The notes under the pieces: model-generated
What the model saw: the letters and a program-made list of their open reading frames with translations, nothing else
Databases searched by the model: none
What the model was told of the DNA's origin: nothing
From: Streptomyces lincolnensis
GTDB lineage: Bacteria > Actinomycetota > Actinomycetes > Streptomycetales > Streptomycetaceae
NCBI RefSeq assembly: GCF_021173675.1
Contig: NZ_JAIHON010000009.1
Location: forward strand, 62,001 to 126,000
DNA length: 64,000 nucleotides
Reading direction: 5' to 3'
Made by a program: the position numbers and the translations under genes
Shown: in pieces, positions 17,595 to 26,671 of the stretch
Position numbering within the stretch: position 1 is the stretch's first letter
Layout: each line of letters opens with the position of its first letter

Positions 17595-17664
17595 CGTAAC
17601 TTCACATGTGAACTACTCGTCCGTAACTTGACGAGTGAAACAGCATCCTCGTGATCCGGATCAC
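17595..17664. promoter_or_regulatory. Cluster of palindromes and direct repeats upstream of the lipase
   Basis: The spacer holds TTCACATGTGAA (17601-17612), ACTCGT/ACGAGT arms (17615-17620 and 17631-17636), a GTGATCCGGATCAC palindrome (17651-17664), and a direct repeat CGTAACTT (17595 and 17622). Together they suggest binding sites for one or more regulators of the secreted lipase; none is identified. Confidence 0.5.
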
Positions 17665-17712
17665 AGGGCGTAGAGCCGTCGCACCTCCCTTGAGCCGCAA
17701 GGAGATCACACG

Positions 17713-18573
17713 ATGCTGCCCTGGAAACGAGCGCTCAGACCGCTGGCCGCGCTGCTGCTGACCGCGACCGTCGCCGTCGTCCCCGCCACCACCGCTCAGG
17801 CCGCGCAGGCGCCCAGCAGTGGCTGGAACGACTACTCCTGCAAGCCGTCCGCCGCCCATCCCCGCCCCGTCGTCCTCGTGCACGGCACCTTCGCGAACTC
17901 CGTCGACAACTGGCTGGGCCTCGCCCCCTACCTGAAGAACCGCGACTACTGCGTCTTCTCCCTCGACTACGGGCAGCTCCCCGGCGTGCCCTTCTTCCAC
18001 GGCCTCGGACCCATCGACAAGTCGGCGGAGCAGCTCAAGGCCTACGTCGACAAGGTGCTCTCCGCGACCGGCGCGGCCGAAGCCGATCTGGTCGGCCACT
18101 CGCAGGGCGGCATGATGCCCCGCTACTACCTGAAGTTCCTCGGCGGAGCCGCCAAGGTGAACGCCCTCGTGGGCATCGCGCCCAGCAACCACGGCACCAC
18201 CCTGAACGGCCTCACCCACCTGCTGGCGTACTTCCCGGGCGCCGCCGACCTGCTCTCCACGAACACCCCCGCCCTCGCCGACCAGGTCGCCGGCTCCGCC
18301 TTCCTCACCAAGCTCAACGAGGGCGGCGACACCGTGCCCGGCGTCACGTACACGGTCCTCGCCACCCAGTACGACGAGGTGGTCACGCCGTACCGCAGCC
18401 AGTTCCTCGGCGGACCCGGCGTACGCAACGTCCTGATCCAGGACCTGTGTCCGCTCGACCTCTCCGAGCACGCGGCGATCGGGCTTCTCGACCGGATCGC
18501 CTTCCACGAGGTGACCAACGCGCTCGATCCGGTCCACGCCAGGCCCACCACCTGCGCGTCGGCGGCCGGCTGA
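17713..18573 (+). CDS. Secreted triacylglycerol lipase / esterase (alpha/beta hydrolase)
   Basis: A 286-residue secreted lipase. The signal peptide spans residues 1-31 (ends TTAQAAQA), then the oxyanion region RPVVLVHGTFAN and the nucleophile elbow VGHSQGG (Ser130); the catalytic His is likely in DLSEHAAIGL. Four or more cysteines outside the signal suggest disulfides, as in Streptomyces lipase 2-type enzymes. AAGGAG lies upstream of ATG 17713. A bidirectional terminator separates it from the convergent LPMO gene. Confidence 0.9.
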   Translation: MLPWKRALRPLAALLLTATVAVVPATTAQAAQAPSSGWNDYSCKPSAAHPRPVVLVHGTFANSVDNWLGLAPYLKNRDYCVFSLDYGQLPGVPFFHGLGPIDKSAEQLKAYVDKVLSATGAAEADLVGHSQGGMMPRYYLKFLGGAAKVNALVGIAPSNHGTTLNGLTHLLAYFPGAADLLSTNTPALADQVAGSAFLTKLNEGGDTVPGVTYTVLATQYDEVVTPYRSQFLGGPGVRNVLIQDLCPLDLSEHAAIGLLDRIAFHEVTNALDPVHARPTTCASAAG

Positions 18574-18588
18574 GCCGCCGACGCGCCG

Positions 18589-18627
18589 CCGGGGCCTGTC
18601 CGGCCTGAGCCGCCGGTCAGGCCCCGG
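18589..18627. terminator. Bidirectional hairpin between lipase and LPMO genes
   Basis: A perfect 10-bp stem (CCGGGGCCTG / CAGGCCCCGG) with a 19-base loop lies between two convergent stop codons. It can serve both transcripts. Confidence 0.75.
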
Positions 18628-18642
18628 AGCGTCGGGGCGGCC

Positions 18643-19641
18643 TCAGCGACCGTGCCGGCCGCCGCTCGCCGCACGGCGGCGGACCGAGGCGAACAGCGCC
18701 GCCGAGCCCAGCGCCAGGGCGGCCGCCCCGCCCATGGCGAGGTACGCGGTGCCGCCGCTCCCGCCCGTCTCGGCGAGGTTCTCGGCGGCACCGGCCGCCT
18801 TCGGCGCGTGGGCCGCGGGGGCCGGTGACTTCACGGCGGCCCCCGCCACCGGTTCCGCCACCGGCTTTGCCGTCGGTTCCGCCGACGTACCGGCGTCCTG
18901 GTCGCCGTGCCCGCCGTGCTCGATCGTCGACTTGTCGGTACCGTTCTCTATCTGCTCCTTGGAAGGCGCGGAGGCACTGGGAGCCGGAGCCGAACCATCT
19001 CCGGCGCTGCCGAACGTGACGTCCGAGCAGGAGTAGAACGCCTCCGGGCTGTCCGAGCGCTGCCACACCGCGTACAGCAGCTGCCTGCCGGAGCGCTCGG
19101 GGAAGGTGCCGGAGAACGTGTAGAAGCCGCCCGAGGCGACCGGGTCGGTGGCCGTCGCCACCGGGTGCGCCAGGTCCAGGTCGTCCCAGGCCAGCGGCTG
19201 CGTCGGGTCGTAGCCGGCCTTGGTGACGTAGACCTTGAAGGTGCCCTTGTGCGGGGCCGTCACGCGGTACTTGAAGGTGTACGACCCCTGGCGCACGGCG
19301 GTCGCGGGCCAGTCGGCGCGGGCGAGGTCGAGGCCCTTGAACGCGTCGTTGTTCGCGCTGCACAGCTTCCCGTCCGGGATCAGCTCCTGATGCCGGCCGT
19401 TCGCGTCGCCGATGCGGACGCCGTTCCAGTCGTAGAGCGCCTGGGTGCCGCCGGCCGCGACCGCCGCCCGGCACGCGTTGGATCTCGGACTCTCCGGGCC
19501 CTCCGCGTAGCACTGCGCGACCCGGCTGACCGGATCGCCCATCGAGCCGTGGGCGGCGGCGGGCGCGCCGGCCAGGACGGTCAGGGCGAGCGGGGCCAGG
19601 CCGACGGCGGCGACGGTGGCGGCCTTGCGGCGTGCGGGCAT
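18643..19641 (-). CDS. AA10 lytic polysaccharide monooxygenase with LAETG sortase anchor
   Basis: A 332-residue secreted protein. Signal cleavage after AGAPAAA exposes His31 as the mature N-terminus (HGSMGDPVSR), the first ligand of the copper histidine brace. The second His is likely in VTAPHKGTFKVY. The domain (to about residue 218, ending SCSDVTFG) cleaves chitin or cellulose oxidatively. A Ser/Pro/Ala/Glu-rich linker of about 80 residues follows, then LAETG, a hydrophobic helix and a basic tail (VRRRAASGGRHGR). That is a class E-type sorting signal, so the enzyme should be cell-wall anchored. It is convergent with the lipase gene. Confidence 0.92.
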   Translation of the reverse strand: MPARRKAATVAAVGLAPLALTVLAGAPAAAHGSMGDPVSRVAQCYAEGPESPRSNACRAAVAAGGTQALYDWNGVRIGDANGRHQELIPDGKLCSANNDAFKGLDLARADWPATAVRQGSYTFKYRVTAPHKGTFKVYVTKAGYDPTQPLAWDDLDLAHPVATATDPVASGGFYTFSGTFPERSGRQLLYAVWQRSDSPEAFYSCSDVTFGSAGDGSAPAPSASAPSKEQIENGTDKSTIEHGGHGDQDAGTSAEPTAKPVAEPVAGAAVKSPAPAAHAPKAAGAAENLAETGGSGGTAYLAMGGAAALALGSAALFASVRRRAASGGRHGR

Positions 19642-19781
19642 GGGGGATCTCCTCGGAACCGGTGCTGATGGGTGCCGGGTCCAAGAAACCGTGAAAACCC
19701 CTGCTTGTGGCGGTCGCCGGCGATCTTTATGGCCCGCTTAAGGGAGTGCTGAGCCTGAGATCAGGTAGGTAGCGTGCGGAC

Positions 19782-20231
19782 ATGACGAACGAGGAGATCC
19801 GGCTTGCCGGCGCGGCAGATGTCCCGGCCGTGAAGGCCGTGACCGACGCGGCTTACCAGCACTACGTCGAGCGCATCGGACAGGTGCCGCAGCCCATGGA
19901 GCGGGACCACGCGGCGACCGTGGCGGAGGGGCGCGTGTTCGTCACCGGGGATCCCGTGGTCGGGCTGGTGGTGGTCGAGGTGCGCGCGGACCATCTCTAC
20001 GTCGACAACATCGCCGTCCGTCCCGACGCCCAGGGCACCGGCGTGGGACGGCGGCTGCTGCACTTCGTGGACGCACACACCCGTGCGCTCGGCCTGCCCG
20101 AGATCAGGCTCTACACGAACGCGATGATGTGGGAGAACCAGAAGATCTACCCGAAGTACGGGTACGAGGTCGTGGAGCGGCGTGTCGACGGGCCGTACGA
20201 CCGGGTTCACTATCGCAAGCGGCTGGAGTGA
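19782..20231 (+). CDS. GNAT family N-acetyltransferase
   Basis: A 149-residue single GNAT domain. The acetyl-CoA motif A is LYVDNIAVRPDAQGTGVGRRLLHFVD (V/I-x-x-x-x-Q/R-x-x-G-x-G/A), followed by EIRLYTNAMMWENQKIYPKYGYEVVERR, the usual motif B. ATG 19782 has no strong ribosome site. The substrate is unknown. It stands alone: a small minus-strand gene follows. Confidence 0.88.
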   Translation: MTNEEIRLAGAADVPAVKAVTDAAYQHYVERIGQVPQPMERDHAATVAEGRVFVTGDPVVGLVVVEVRADHLYVDNIAVRPDAQGTGVGRRLLHFVDAHTRALGLPEIRLYTNAMMWENQKIYPKYGYEVVERRVDGPYDRVHYRKRLE

Positions 20232-20243
20232 GGGCGGTGGGCG

Positions 20244-20378
20244 TCAGCCGTCCGGCCACCACGTGCGCGCGATGTCCTTTCGTACCTCCGGACGTCCCGC
20301 GGGGCGCTCGTCGGCCTCCTTGAGGACCTTGCGGGAGTCCGTCTTCTTCAGGGGCTTCTGCACGGTCACACGGCGCAT
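20244..20378 (-). CDS. 44-residue basic hypothetical protein
   Basis: A short ORF with a strong ribosome site (GGAGG 5 bases before ATG). The product starts MRRVTVQKPLKKTDSRKV, continues KEADERPAGRPEVRK and ends RTWWPDG. It is very basic, with no membrane segment or signal. Codon third-position GC fits the neighbours. It lies divergent from the methyltransferase promoter. The function is unknown. Confidence 0.6.
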   Translation of the reverse strand: MRRVTVQKPLKKTDSRKVLKEADERPAGRPEVRKDIARTWWPDG

Positions 20379-20462
20379 GGCTGCCTCCTTGAGGATCTAT
20401 CGAGTTCCGCGTTCTCACGGAGATAGACCCGTTGAGGGAGAGTTCCTCATCGGTTGCCGGTC

Positions 20463-20511
20463 TGTCAGTGGCCGCTGTCACGATTCGACTGTCAGTGGCG
20501 GGTGTCACTCT
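20463..20511 (+). promoter_or_regulatory. Tandem TGTCAGTG-N8-CAnnnT promoter-like repeats
   Basis: Two copies of TGTCAGTG-N8-CACnnT lie 27 bases apart (20463-20484 and 20490-20511). The second ends 7 bases before ATG 20519, which would make a leaderless mRNA. The core resembles the RecA-independent DNA-damage promoter known in mycobacteria (TTGTCRGTG-N8-TAnnnT, PafBC-dependent), but the -10 here starts CA instead of TA. Confidence 0.5.
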
Positions 20512-20518
20512 TGGGCGC

Positions 20519-21139
20519 ATGACGAACGAAAGTGACGCCACGACCGCGCCGCGTGTCGACTGGGACGCCGAGGCCGCCTCCTTCGACGACGAGCCGGACC
20601 ACGGGCTGCGCGACCCACGGGTGCGCCACGCCTGGGCCGAGCGGCTGGGCGACTGGCTGCCGGGGCCCGCGGCCGACGTCCTCGACCTCGGCTGCGGCAC
20701 CGGCAGCCTGTCGCTCCTCGCCGCCGAACAGGGACACCGGGTCACCGGCGTGGACGCTTCCCCGGCCATGGTGAACCTCGCGCGTGCGAAGCTCGCCGGG
20801 CGTGACGCGGTGTTCCTCGTCGGTGACGCGGCGGAGCCCCCGGTGGGCGAGGAGCGCTTCGACGTCGTCCTCGTACGCCATGTGCTGTGGGCGCTGCCCG
20901 ATCCCGGCCGCGCGCTGCGGCACTGGTGGCGGTTGCTGCGTCCCGGGGGACGGCTGGTGCTCGTCGAGGGGGTGTGGGGCACGGTCACCCCGGTCGGCAT
21001 ACCCGCCGACCGGCTGGCGGCGCTCCTGGCACCCCTCACCGAGCACGTGCGGGTGGTCCCGCTGTCGCGGGACGCGCTGCTGTGGGGCAAGGAAGTGACC
21101 GACGAGCGGTACGCGGTCGTGGCGTCCGCCGAGGGCTAG
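20519..21139 (+). CDS. Class I SAM-dependent methyltransferase
   Basis: A 206-residue methyltransferase. SAM-binding motif I is VLDLGCGTGSLSLLAAEQG, followed by VTGVDASPAMV, then FDVVLVRHVLWALPDPGRALRHWWRLLRPGGRLVLVEG. ATG 20519 is preferred over the upstream in-frame start at 20432 because a promoter-like element ends 7 bases before it, suggesting a leaderless message. The substrate is unknown. Confidence 0.87.
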   Translation: MTNESDATTAPRVDWDAEAASFDDEPDHGLRDPRVRHAWAERLGDWLPGPAADVLDLGCGTGSLSLLAAEQGHRVTGVDASPAMVNLARAKLAGRDAVFLVGDAAEPPVGEERFDVVLVRHVLWALPDPGRALRHWWRLLRPGGRLVLVEGVWGTVTPVGIPADRLAALLAPLTEHVRVVPLSRDALLWGKEVTDERYAVVASAEG

Positions 21140-21660
21140 CCGAACAGCTCGGCGACTCCGCCCCCGCGGGCCCGGCTCTCCAACTCGTCGAGGGCGGCCA
21201 CTGCCGCGGCCGCCGCCTCGGGGTCCCGCTCCGCCAGACCGCTCTCGGCGAACTCGTCCTCGTCCAGGCGCAGGACCTCCGTGCCGTCGCCCGAGACCCA
21301 CAGGTCCAGGTCGAGGTCCTCCACGACCAGGTCCGTGCCGGAGAGCGTGGCCGGCCGGGTGACGTCGCAGTACCAGCCCTTCAGCGCGCCCGTGGCGTCG
21401 CGGACCTCCTTCACCGCGTACCAGCGGTCCCGCCAGTAGTACTCGGTGAAGACGTCGCCCGGCTCGAAGCGGACGAAGCCGAAGTCGCGGACGCCCTCGC
21501 CGGCCCAGGGGGCGCGGACGGCGACCCGTGTGCCGTCGTCGGCGAGCAGCTCGGCCGCGTAACGGATCTTCGTACGGCCCGCCTTGACGAGGACGACGTC
21601 CACCTGACGTGCCTGATCGGCCGAGTCCTGCCGTGCCTGTTCAGCCCAGTTCGCGGACAT
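21136..21660 (-). CDS. DUF402 (FomD-like) domain protein
   Basis: A 174-residue soluble protein whose core (FEPGDVFTEYYWRDRWYAVKEVRDATGALKGWYCDVTRPA and VVEDLDLDLWVSGDG) matches DUF402. Members with known activity hydrolyse nucleotide anhydrides (FomD in fosfomycin biosynthesis; nucleoside tri-/diphosphate phosphatases). The acidic Asp/Glu cluster EDLDLDLWV is the expected metal site. Its start overlaps the end of the upstream GNAT gene by 20 bases, so the two form an operon. The stop overlaps the convergent methyltransferase stop. Confidence 0.85.
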   Translation of the reverse strand: MSANWAEQARQDSADQARQVDVVLVKAGRTKIRYAAELLADDGTRVAVRAPWAGEGVRDFGFVRFEPGDVFTEYYWRDRWYAVKEVRDATGALKGWYCDVTRPATLSGTDLVVEDLDLDLWVSGDGTEVLRLDEDEFAESGLAERDPEAAAAAVAALDELESRARGGGVAELFG

Positions 21661-22570
21661 AACGCATCTCCGTCGCGCAGATCTCGTAGCCGAACCACTT
21701 GTTGATCGCGATCATCGGGCCGTTGCCGGTGTCGTTGCCCGTGAACGCCTCGGTGAGTCCGGCGGCGCGGGCGCGGTGCAGGGAGTCGTTCTTGGCGAGC
21801 TTGGCCAGGCCCCGGCCGCGGAAGGCGCGGGCGGTGCCGGTCATGACGGTGCCGTAGCGGGTGCCGCCGTCCGTACGGGCCGCGCTGAAGGCGGCGGGGC
21901 GGCCGTCGACCAGCGCGATCGTGGTCAGTTCGGCGCTGAAGAGAGGGTGGTTCCAGGTCTCCTGCAGCCAGGCCTCGTAGTCGGTGAACTCGTAGGCGAT
22001 GTCGCTCGGCTCGTCCGACATCGTCTCCGAGTCCAGCTCGAAGAAGGGGCGCGGGTCGTCCGCGAAGTCGGCGCCGGTGCGCAGTTCGACGCCCGGGGGC
22101 GGGTCCTGGAGCGCGGGCAGCTCGCCGCCGGCCAGGTCCAGGCGGAGGAAGTGGGCGGAACGGCTGCCGCGGTAGCCGTGCCGTTCGGCGAAGGCGCGGT
22201 TGCCGGGACTGTCCAGCACCCAGGCGTAGAGCTTGGTCGCGCCCTTGGCGGCGAGGTACTCCTCGGCCGCCCGCACCAGGCCCGAGCCGGCGCCGCGGCC
22301 CGTGCGCTCCGGGTGCACGTACACGTTGAGGTAGCCCTGCCCGGGGTCCGGGCTGTCGTGGACGAGTCCCACCTGGGCGGTGCCGATCACCTCGCCGTCC
22401 TCCTCCGCCACCAGGGGGCGGTAGTGGGAGTCGGGGTGGGCGTGGGAGGCGTCGTAGGCCAGGGAGTCGGCGGTGACGAGATAGAAGGGCAGCGCGAGGT
22501 GGCGGACGCGGGCGAAACCCTCGACGTCGGCTCGTACCTCGGGGCGGAGATCGCGCACAGTCATGGTCAT
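21641..22570 (-). CDS. Two-domain GNAT acetyltransferase
   Basis: A 309-residue protein with two tandem GNAT folds. The N-terminal one has YLNVYVHPERTGRGAGSGLVRAAEEYLAAKG and the C-terminal one has the weaker GTVMTGTARAFRGRGLAKLAKNDSLHRARAAG. Size and layout resemble mycothiol synthase (MshD) and its relatives, but I see no evidence of that substrate. It ends FGYEICATEMRYVRELG. It overlaps the DUF402 gene downstream and is divergent from the GntR gene. Confidence 0.87.
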   Translation of the reverse strand: MTMTVRDLRPEVRADVEGFARVRHLALPFYLVTADSLAYDASHAHPDSHYRPLVAEEDGEVIGTAQVGLVHDSPDPGQGYLNVYVHPERTGRGAGSGLVRAAEEYLAAKGATKLYAWVLDSPGNRAFAERHGYRGSRSAHFLRLDLAGGELPALQDPPPGVELRTGADFADDPRPFFELDSETMSDEPSDIAYEFTDYEAWLQETWNHPLFSAELTTIALVDGRPAAFSAARTDGGTRYGTVMTGTARAFRGRGLAKLAKNDSLHRARAAGLTEAFTGNDTGNGPMIAINKWFGYEICATEMRYVRELG

Positions 22571-22642
22571 ATGGGCGCACGTTATGCGGGAGATGCCTCC
22601 CGGTGCCTCTCATTTTCGCGCGGGTGCGGGACAATCGCCTGC

Positions 22643-23014
22643 GTGACCTTGAAGATCCACATCGACGAGAGCGCCCCGCCGTACGAGCAGGTGCGGGCGC
22701 AGATCTCCGAGCAGGCGCGGTCGGGAGTGCTGCCGGTGGGATACCGGCTGCCCACGGTGCGGGGGCTGGCCGAGTCGCTGGGGCTCGCCGCGAACACCGT
22801 CGCCAAGGCGTACCGGGCGCTGGAGGCGGACGGGGTGATCGAGACGCGGGGGCGCAACGGCACGTACGTGGCGGCCGCCGGCTCGGCCGCGGAGCGGGAA
22901 TTGGCATCGGCCGCCCAGGCGTACGTGGAGCGGGCTCGCCGGTTGGGCGTGGGCGAGGACGTGGCGCTCGGCGCCGTGCGGGACGCGGTGCGGGCTGCCT
23001 ACGGGGCGGGCTGA
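22643..23014 (+). CDS. GntR family regulator, short (YtrA-like)
   Basis: A 123-residue regulator with a winged helix-turn-helix (PPYEQVRAQISEQARSGVLPVGYRLPTVRGLAESLGLAANTVAKAYRALEADGVIETRGRNGTYV) and only a short helical tail. That is the YtrA/GntR subtype, which usually controls an adjacent ABC transporter. None is adjacent here. GTG 22643 follows a -10-like GACAAT by 7 bases, so the mRNA may be leaderless. Confidence 0.85.
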   Translation: MTLKIHIDESAPPYEQVRAQISEQARSGVLPVGYRLPTVRGLAESLGLAANTVAKAYRALEADGVIETRGRNGTYVAAAGSAAERELASAAQAYVERARRLGVGEDVALGAVRDAVRAAYGAG

Positions 23015-23040
23015 GCGAAGTTCGGCACCGCCGGAACCCA

Positions 23041-23068
23041 CCGCCGCGGCTGAGCGCCGTCGCGGCGG
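23041..23068. terminator. Hairpin after the GntR gene
   Basis: An 8-bp perfect stem (CCGCCGCG / CGCGGCGG) with a 12-base loop lies 27 bases after the GntR stop and faces the convergent DUF72 gene. Confidence 0.55.
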
Positions 23069-23152
23069 AAGAAGAAGGTGCCGGAAGGAGAAGGGCGCCG
23101 ACAGGGAAAGGGCGCCGGAGACAGGGGTGCTGGAAGCGGCGGGGCCGAAGTC

Positions 23153-23905
23153 TCACGGTGTGCGCGTCGGGCTCAGGCCCGCCCTGTCCGCCGCCCTCGC
23201 GAACACCGCCGCGTCCTGCACCGCCGCCGCGTTCGGGTCGTTGTTGAAGTACGCGTACACGGTCTCGTCGTCGGACCAGGTGTCGGCGAGCCGCTTCGCC
23301 CAGGTGCGCAGGGACTGCCGGCCGTAGTGCGGCCAGGCCCTGGCGCGGCCGACGTGGAAGCGGACGTAACCCCAGTCGGTGGTGCGCCACAGAGGTGTCG
23401 CGGGGCGGGAGTGGGCGTCGGCCCAGCACAGGGCGGCGCCGCGGGACTGAAGGACCTCGCGGACCTCGGGTGTCCACCAGCTGTCGTGGCGGGGCTCGAC
23501 CGTGACCCTGGTGCCGGACGGGAAGCGGGCCAGGCAGGCGTCCAGGAGACCGGGGTCGGCGCGCAGGGTGGGAGGCAGCTGGAGCAGGACCGGGCCCAGG
23601 CGGTCCCCGAGGCCCTCCGCGTGGGTCATCAGGCGGTGCACCGGTTCCTCGGGGTCGCGCAGCCGCTTGATGTGGGTCAGGAAGCGGCTGGCCTTGACCG
23701 CGACGACGAAGTCCGGCGGAACCCGCTCCCGCCACGCCTCGAAGGTCTCCCGGGACGGCAGACGGTAGAACGCGTTGTTGATCTCGACCGTCCGGAAGCG
23801 CGTCGCGTACTCCTCCAGCCACAACCGGGTGGGGCACCCCTCCGGGTAGAAGGCGCCGCGCCAGTCCTTGTACTGCCACCCCGACGTACCGACGAACAGG
23901 GTCAT
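23153..23905 (-). CDS. DUF72 (YecE-like) family protein
   Basis: A 250-residue protein with the TIM-barrel-like DUF72 hallmarks: LFVGTSGWQYKDWRGAFYPEG at the N-terminus, TVEINNAFYRLPSRETFEAW, FVVAVKASRFLTHIKRL, PVLLQLPPTLRAD, VTVEPRHDSWW and YAYFNNDP. The family is widespread with unclear function. It stands as a single gene 31 bases from the downstream end of the DUF5925 gene. Confidence 0.92.
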   Translation of the reverse strand: MTLFVGTSGWQYKDWRGAFYPEGCPTRLWLEEYATRFRTVEINNAFYRLPSRETFEAWRERVPPDFVVAVKASRFLTHIKRLRDPEEPVHRLMTHAEGLGDRLGPVLLQLPPTLRADPGLLDACLARFPSGTRVTVEPRHDSWWTPEVREVLQSRGAALCWADAHSRPATPLWRTTDWGYVRFHVGRARAWPHYGRQSLRTWAKRLADTWSDDETVYAYFNNDPNAAAVQDAAVFARAADRAGLSPTRTP

Positions 23906-23936
23906 ACCTCCATCAAAGCATCACAGGTACAGCGCA

Positions 23937-25064
<1,128 letters not shown>

Positions 25065-25231
25065 GACCGCCATGATCCGTCACGAGGGCCCCGCCCGCAC
25101 CCGGTTTCCGCGGCGCGCGGCCCGTGTCGACCAGGATCCCCACCACCCGGTGTATCCCCTCCGTCCTGTTACAGAGCTGTGCGCCGACGACCTCTGCCCC
25201 GCGGGGGGCCTCCCGGATACCGTTGTCCTCG

Positions 25232-26650
25232 ATGGGACGTCATGGGTGGAATTCGGGGGCACGGCGGTGGCGGCTCACCGCGTTGCTCGGTGTGGGCCTG
25301 GCCGCTCTGGCCCTGGTGGTGACCCTGCTCAACACGCTGCCCGGGGGCGGCGGTACGGCGGGCACCTCGCCCGACGGCGACAAGGTGCACGGCACGCCCG
25401 CGACGCCCGGGAAGTCGACGGCACCGGACGTGGGCTGGGGTTTCACACACACCCAGTTCAGCGCCGACGAGGGCAGCGCGGCCGCCGTACGACGTGTCGA
25501 GGGACGGCTGTCGGACGCCGGGGGGCTGGCACAGAACCAGCACATCATGGGCTGGGGGGCCGACAACCCCGAGCCGGTGAAGGGCCGTTACGACTTCGAG
25601 GCGCTGGACCGCCGCGTCGACTTCATGCGTGCCTCCGGTTCCACCCCGGTCATCACCCTGTGCTGCTCCCCGGACTGGATGAAGGGCGGCAGGCCGGGCG
25701 TCGACAGCACCGACTGGAGCCAGGCCGCCCTGGAGACCGCGCCGACGCCCGGGCACTACCAGGACTTCGCCGACCTGGCCGCCACCGTCGCCAAGCGCTA
25801 CCCGGACGTACGCCACTTCATCGTCTGGAACGAGTTCAAGGGCTTCTGGAACGACGCCGAGGCCCGCTGGGACTACGAGGGGTACACCAAGCTCTACAAC
25901 CTGGTGTATCGGGCGTTGAAGAAGGTCGACCCCGACATCATGGTCGGCGGGCCCTACCTCGTGATGGACAGCGTCGACCCCCGCTCCCCGGACGCCTCCG
26001 CCACTTTCAGGGGCGCGTGGGGCGCCATGGACCAGCGCGTCCTGGACGCCTTCTCCTACTGGAACAGGAACAAGGCCGGCGCCGACTTCGTGGTCGTGGA
26101 CGGTTCCAGCTACACCAAGGACGACGAACTGCTGCCGGACGAGTTCGCGGCCACCGACAAGTTCACGGCGGTGAGCCGGTGGGTGCGGCAGCGGACCGGC
26201 GAACTGCCGCTGTGGTGGGCCGAGTACTACGTCGAGCCCGCCGACGGCGACGACGACCGCGACGGCTGGTCCGAGGCCCGCCGTACCGCCGTCCAGGCCA
26301 CCGGCATGATCGCCATGGTCAGGGGCGGCGCCACCTCCGGCTTCTACTGGAACCCGGAGAAGGAGAAGGGCGGCTCCTGCGCGGGCTGCCTGTGGACCAC
26401 GACCGACAAGGCCACCGGCGGCGCCGAACTGCCCATGTACGACCTGGTCTCCCGCTTCGCCGAGGCCTTCCCGCCCGGCACCGCCCACCGGACGGTGTCC
26501 GTGGCGAAGGACGATGTGCCAGGCGTCCGGGTCCTGGCCAGCGACAGGACGGTCCTGGTCGTGAACACTCTGGACCGGCGGATCAGCGCCCAGGTCGACG
26601 GCAGGCGCTTCGACATGCAGGCCTACGAGGTCAGGTGGCTCACCCGCTGA
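25232..26650 (+). CDS. Membrane-anchored GH39-like glycoside hydrolase
   Basis: A 472-residue protein with one N-terminal membrane anchor (LTALLGVGLAALALVVTLLNTL, residues 13-34), a short linker, and a TIM-barrel resembling GH39 beta-xylosidases/PslG. The likely acid/base Glu is in HFIVWNEFKGFW and the nucleophile Glu in PLWWAEYYVEP. ATG 25232 is chosen because a -10-like TACCGT precedes it by 10 bases and the anchor then sits at the N-terminus. It is convergent with the giant flippase gene of the polysaccharide locus, suggesting a role in trimming that polymer. Confidence 0.8.
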   Translation: MGRHGWNSGARRWRLTALLGVGLAALALVVTLLNTLPGGGGTAGTSPDGDKVHGTPATPGKSTAPDVGWGFTHTQFSADEGSAAAVRRVEGRLSDAGGLAQNQHIMGWGADNPEPVKGRYDFEALDRRVDFMRASGSTPVITLCCSPDWMKGGRPGVDSTDWSQAALETAPTPGHYQDFADLAATVAKRYPDVRHFIVWNEFKGFWNDAEARWDYEGYTKLYNLVYRALKKVDPDIMVGGPYLVMDSVDPRSPDASATFRGAWGAMDQRVLDAFSYWNRNKAGADFVVVDGSSYTKDDELLPDEFAATDKFTAVSRWVRQRTGELPLWWAEYYVEPADGDDDRDGWSEARRTAVQATGMIAMVRGGATSGFYWNPEKEKGGSCAGCLWTTTDKATGGAELPMYDLVSRFAEAFPPGTAHRTVSVAKDDVPGVRVLASDRTVLVVNTLDRRISAQVDGRRFDMQAYEVRWLTR

Positions 26651-26658
26651 GCCACCTG
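26632..26658. terminator. Hairpin over the GH39 stop codon
   Basis: A perfect 10-bp stem (CAGGTGGCTC / GAGCCACCTG) with a 7-base loop spans the TGA and is followed by TTTCCC. It lies between two convergent genes (next stop at 26672) and likely ends both transcripts. Confidence 0.75.
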
Positions 26659-26671
26659 TTTCCCACGTTCC

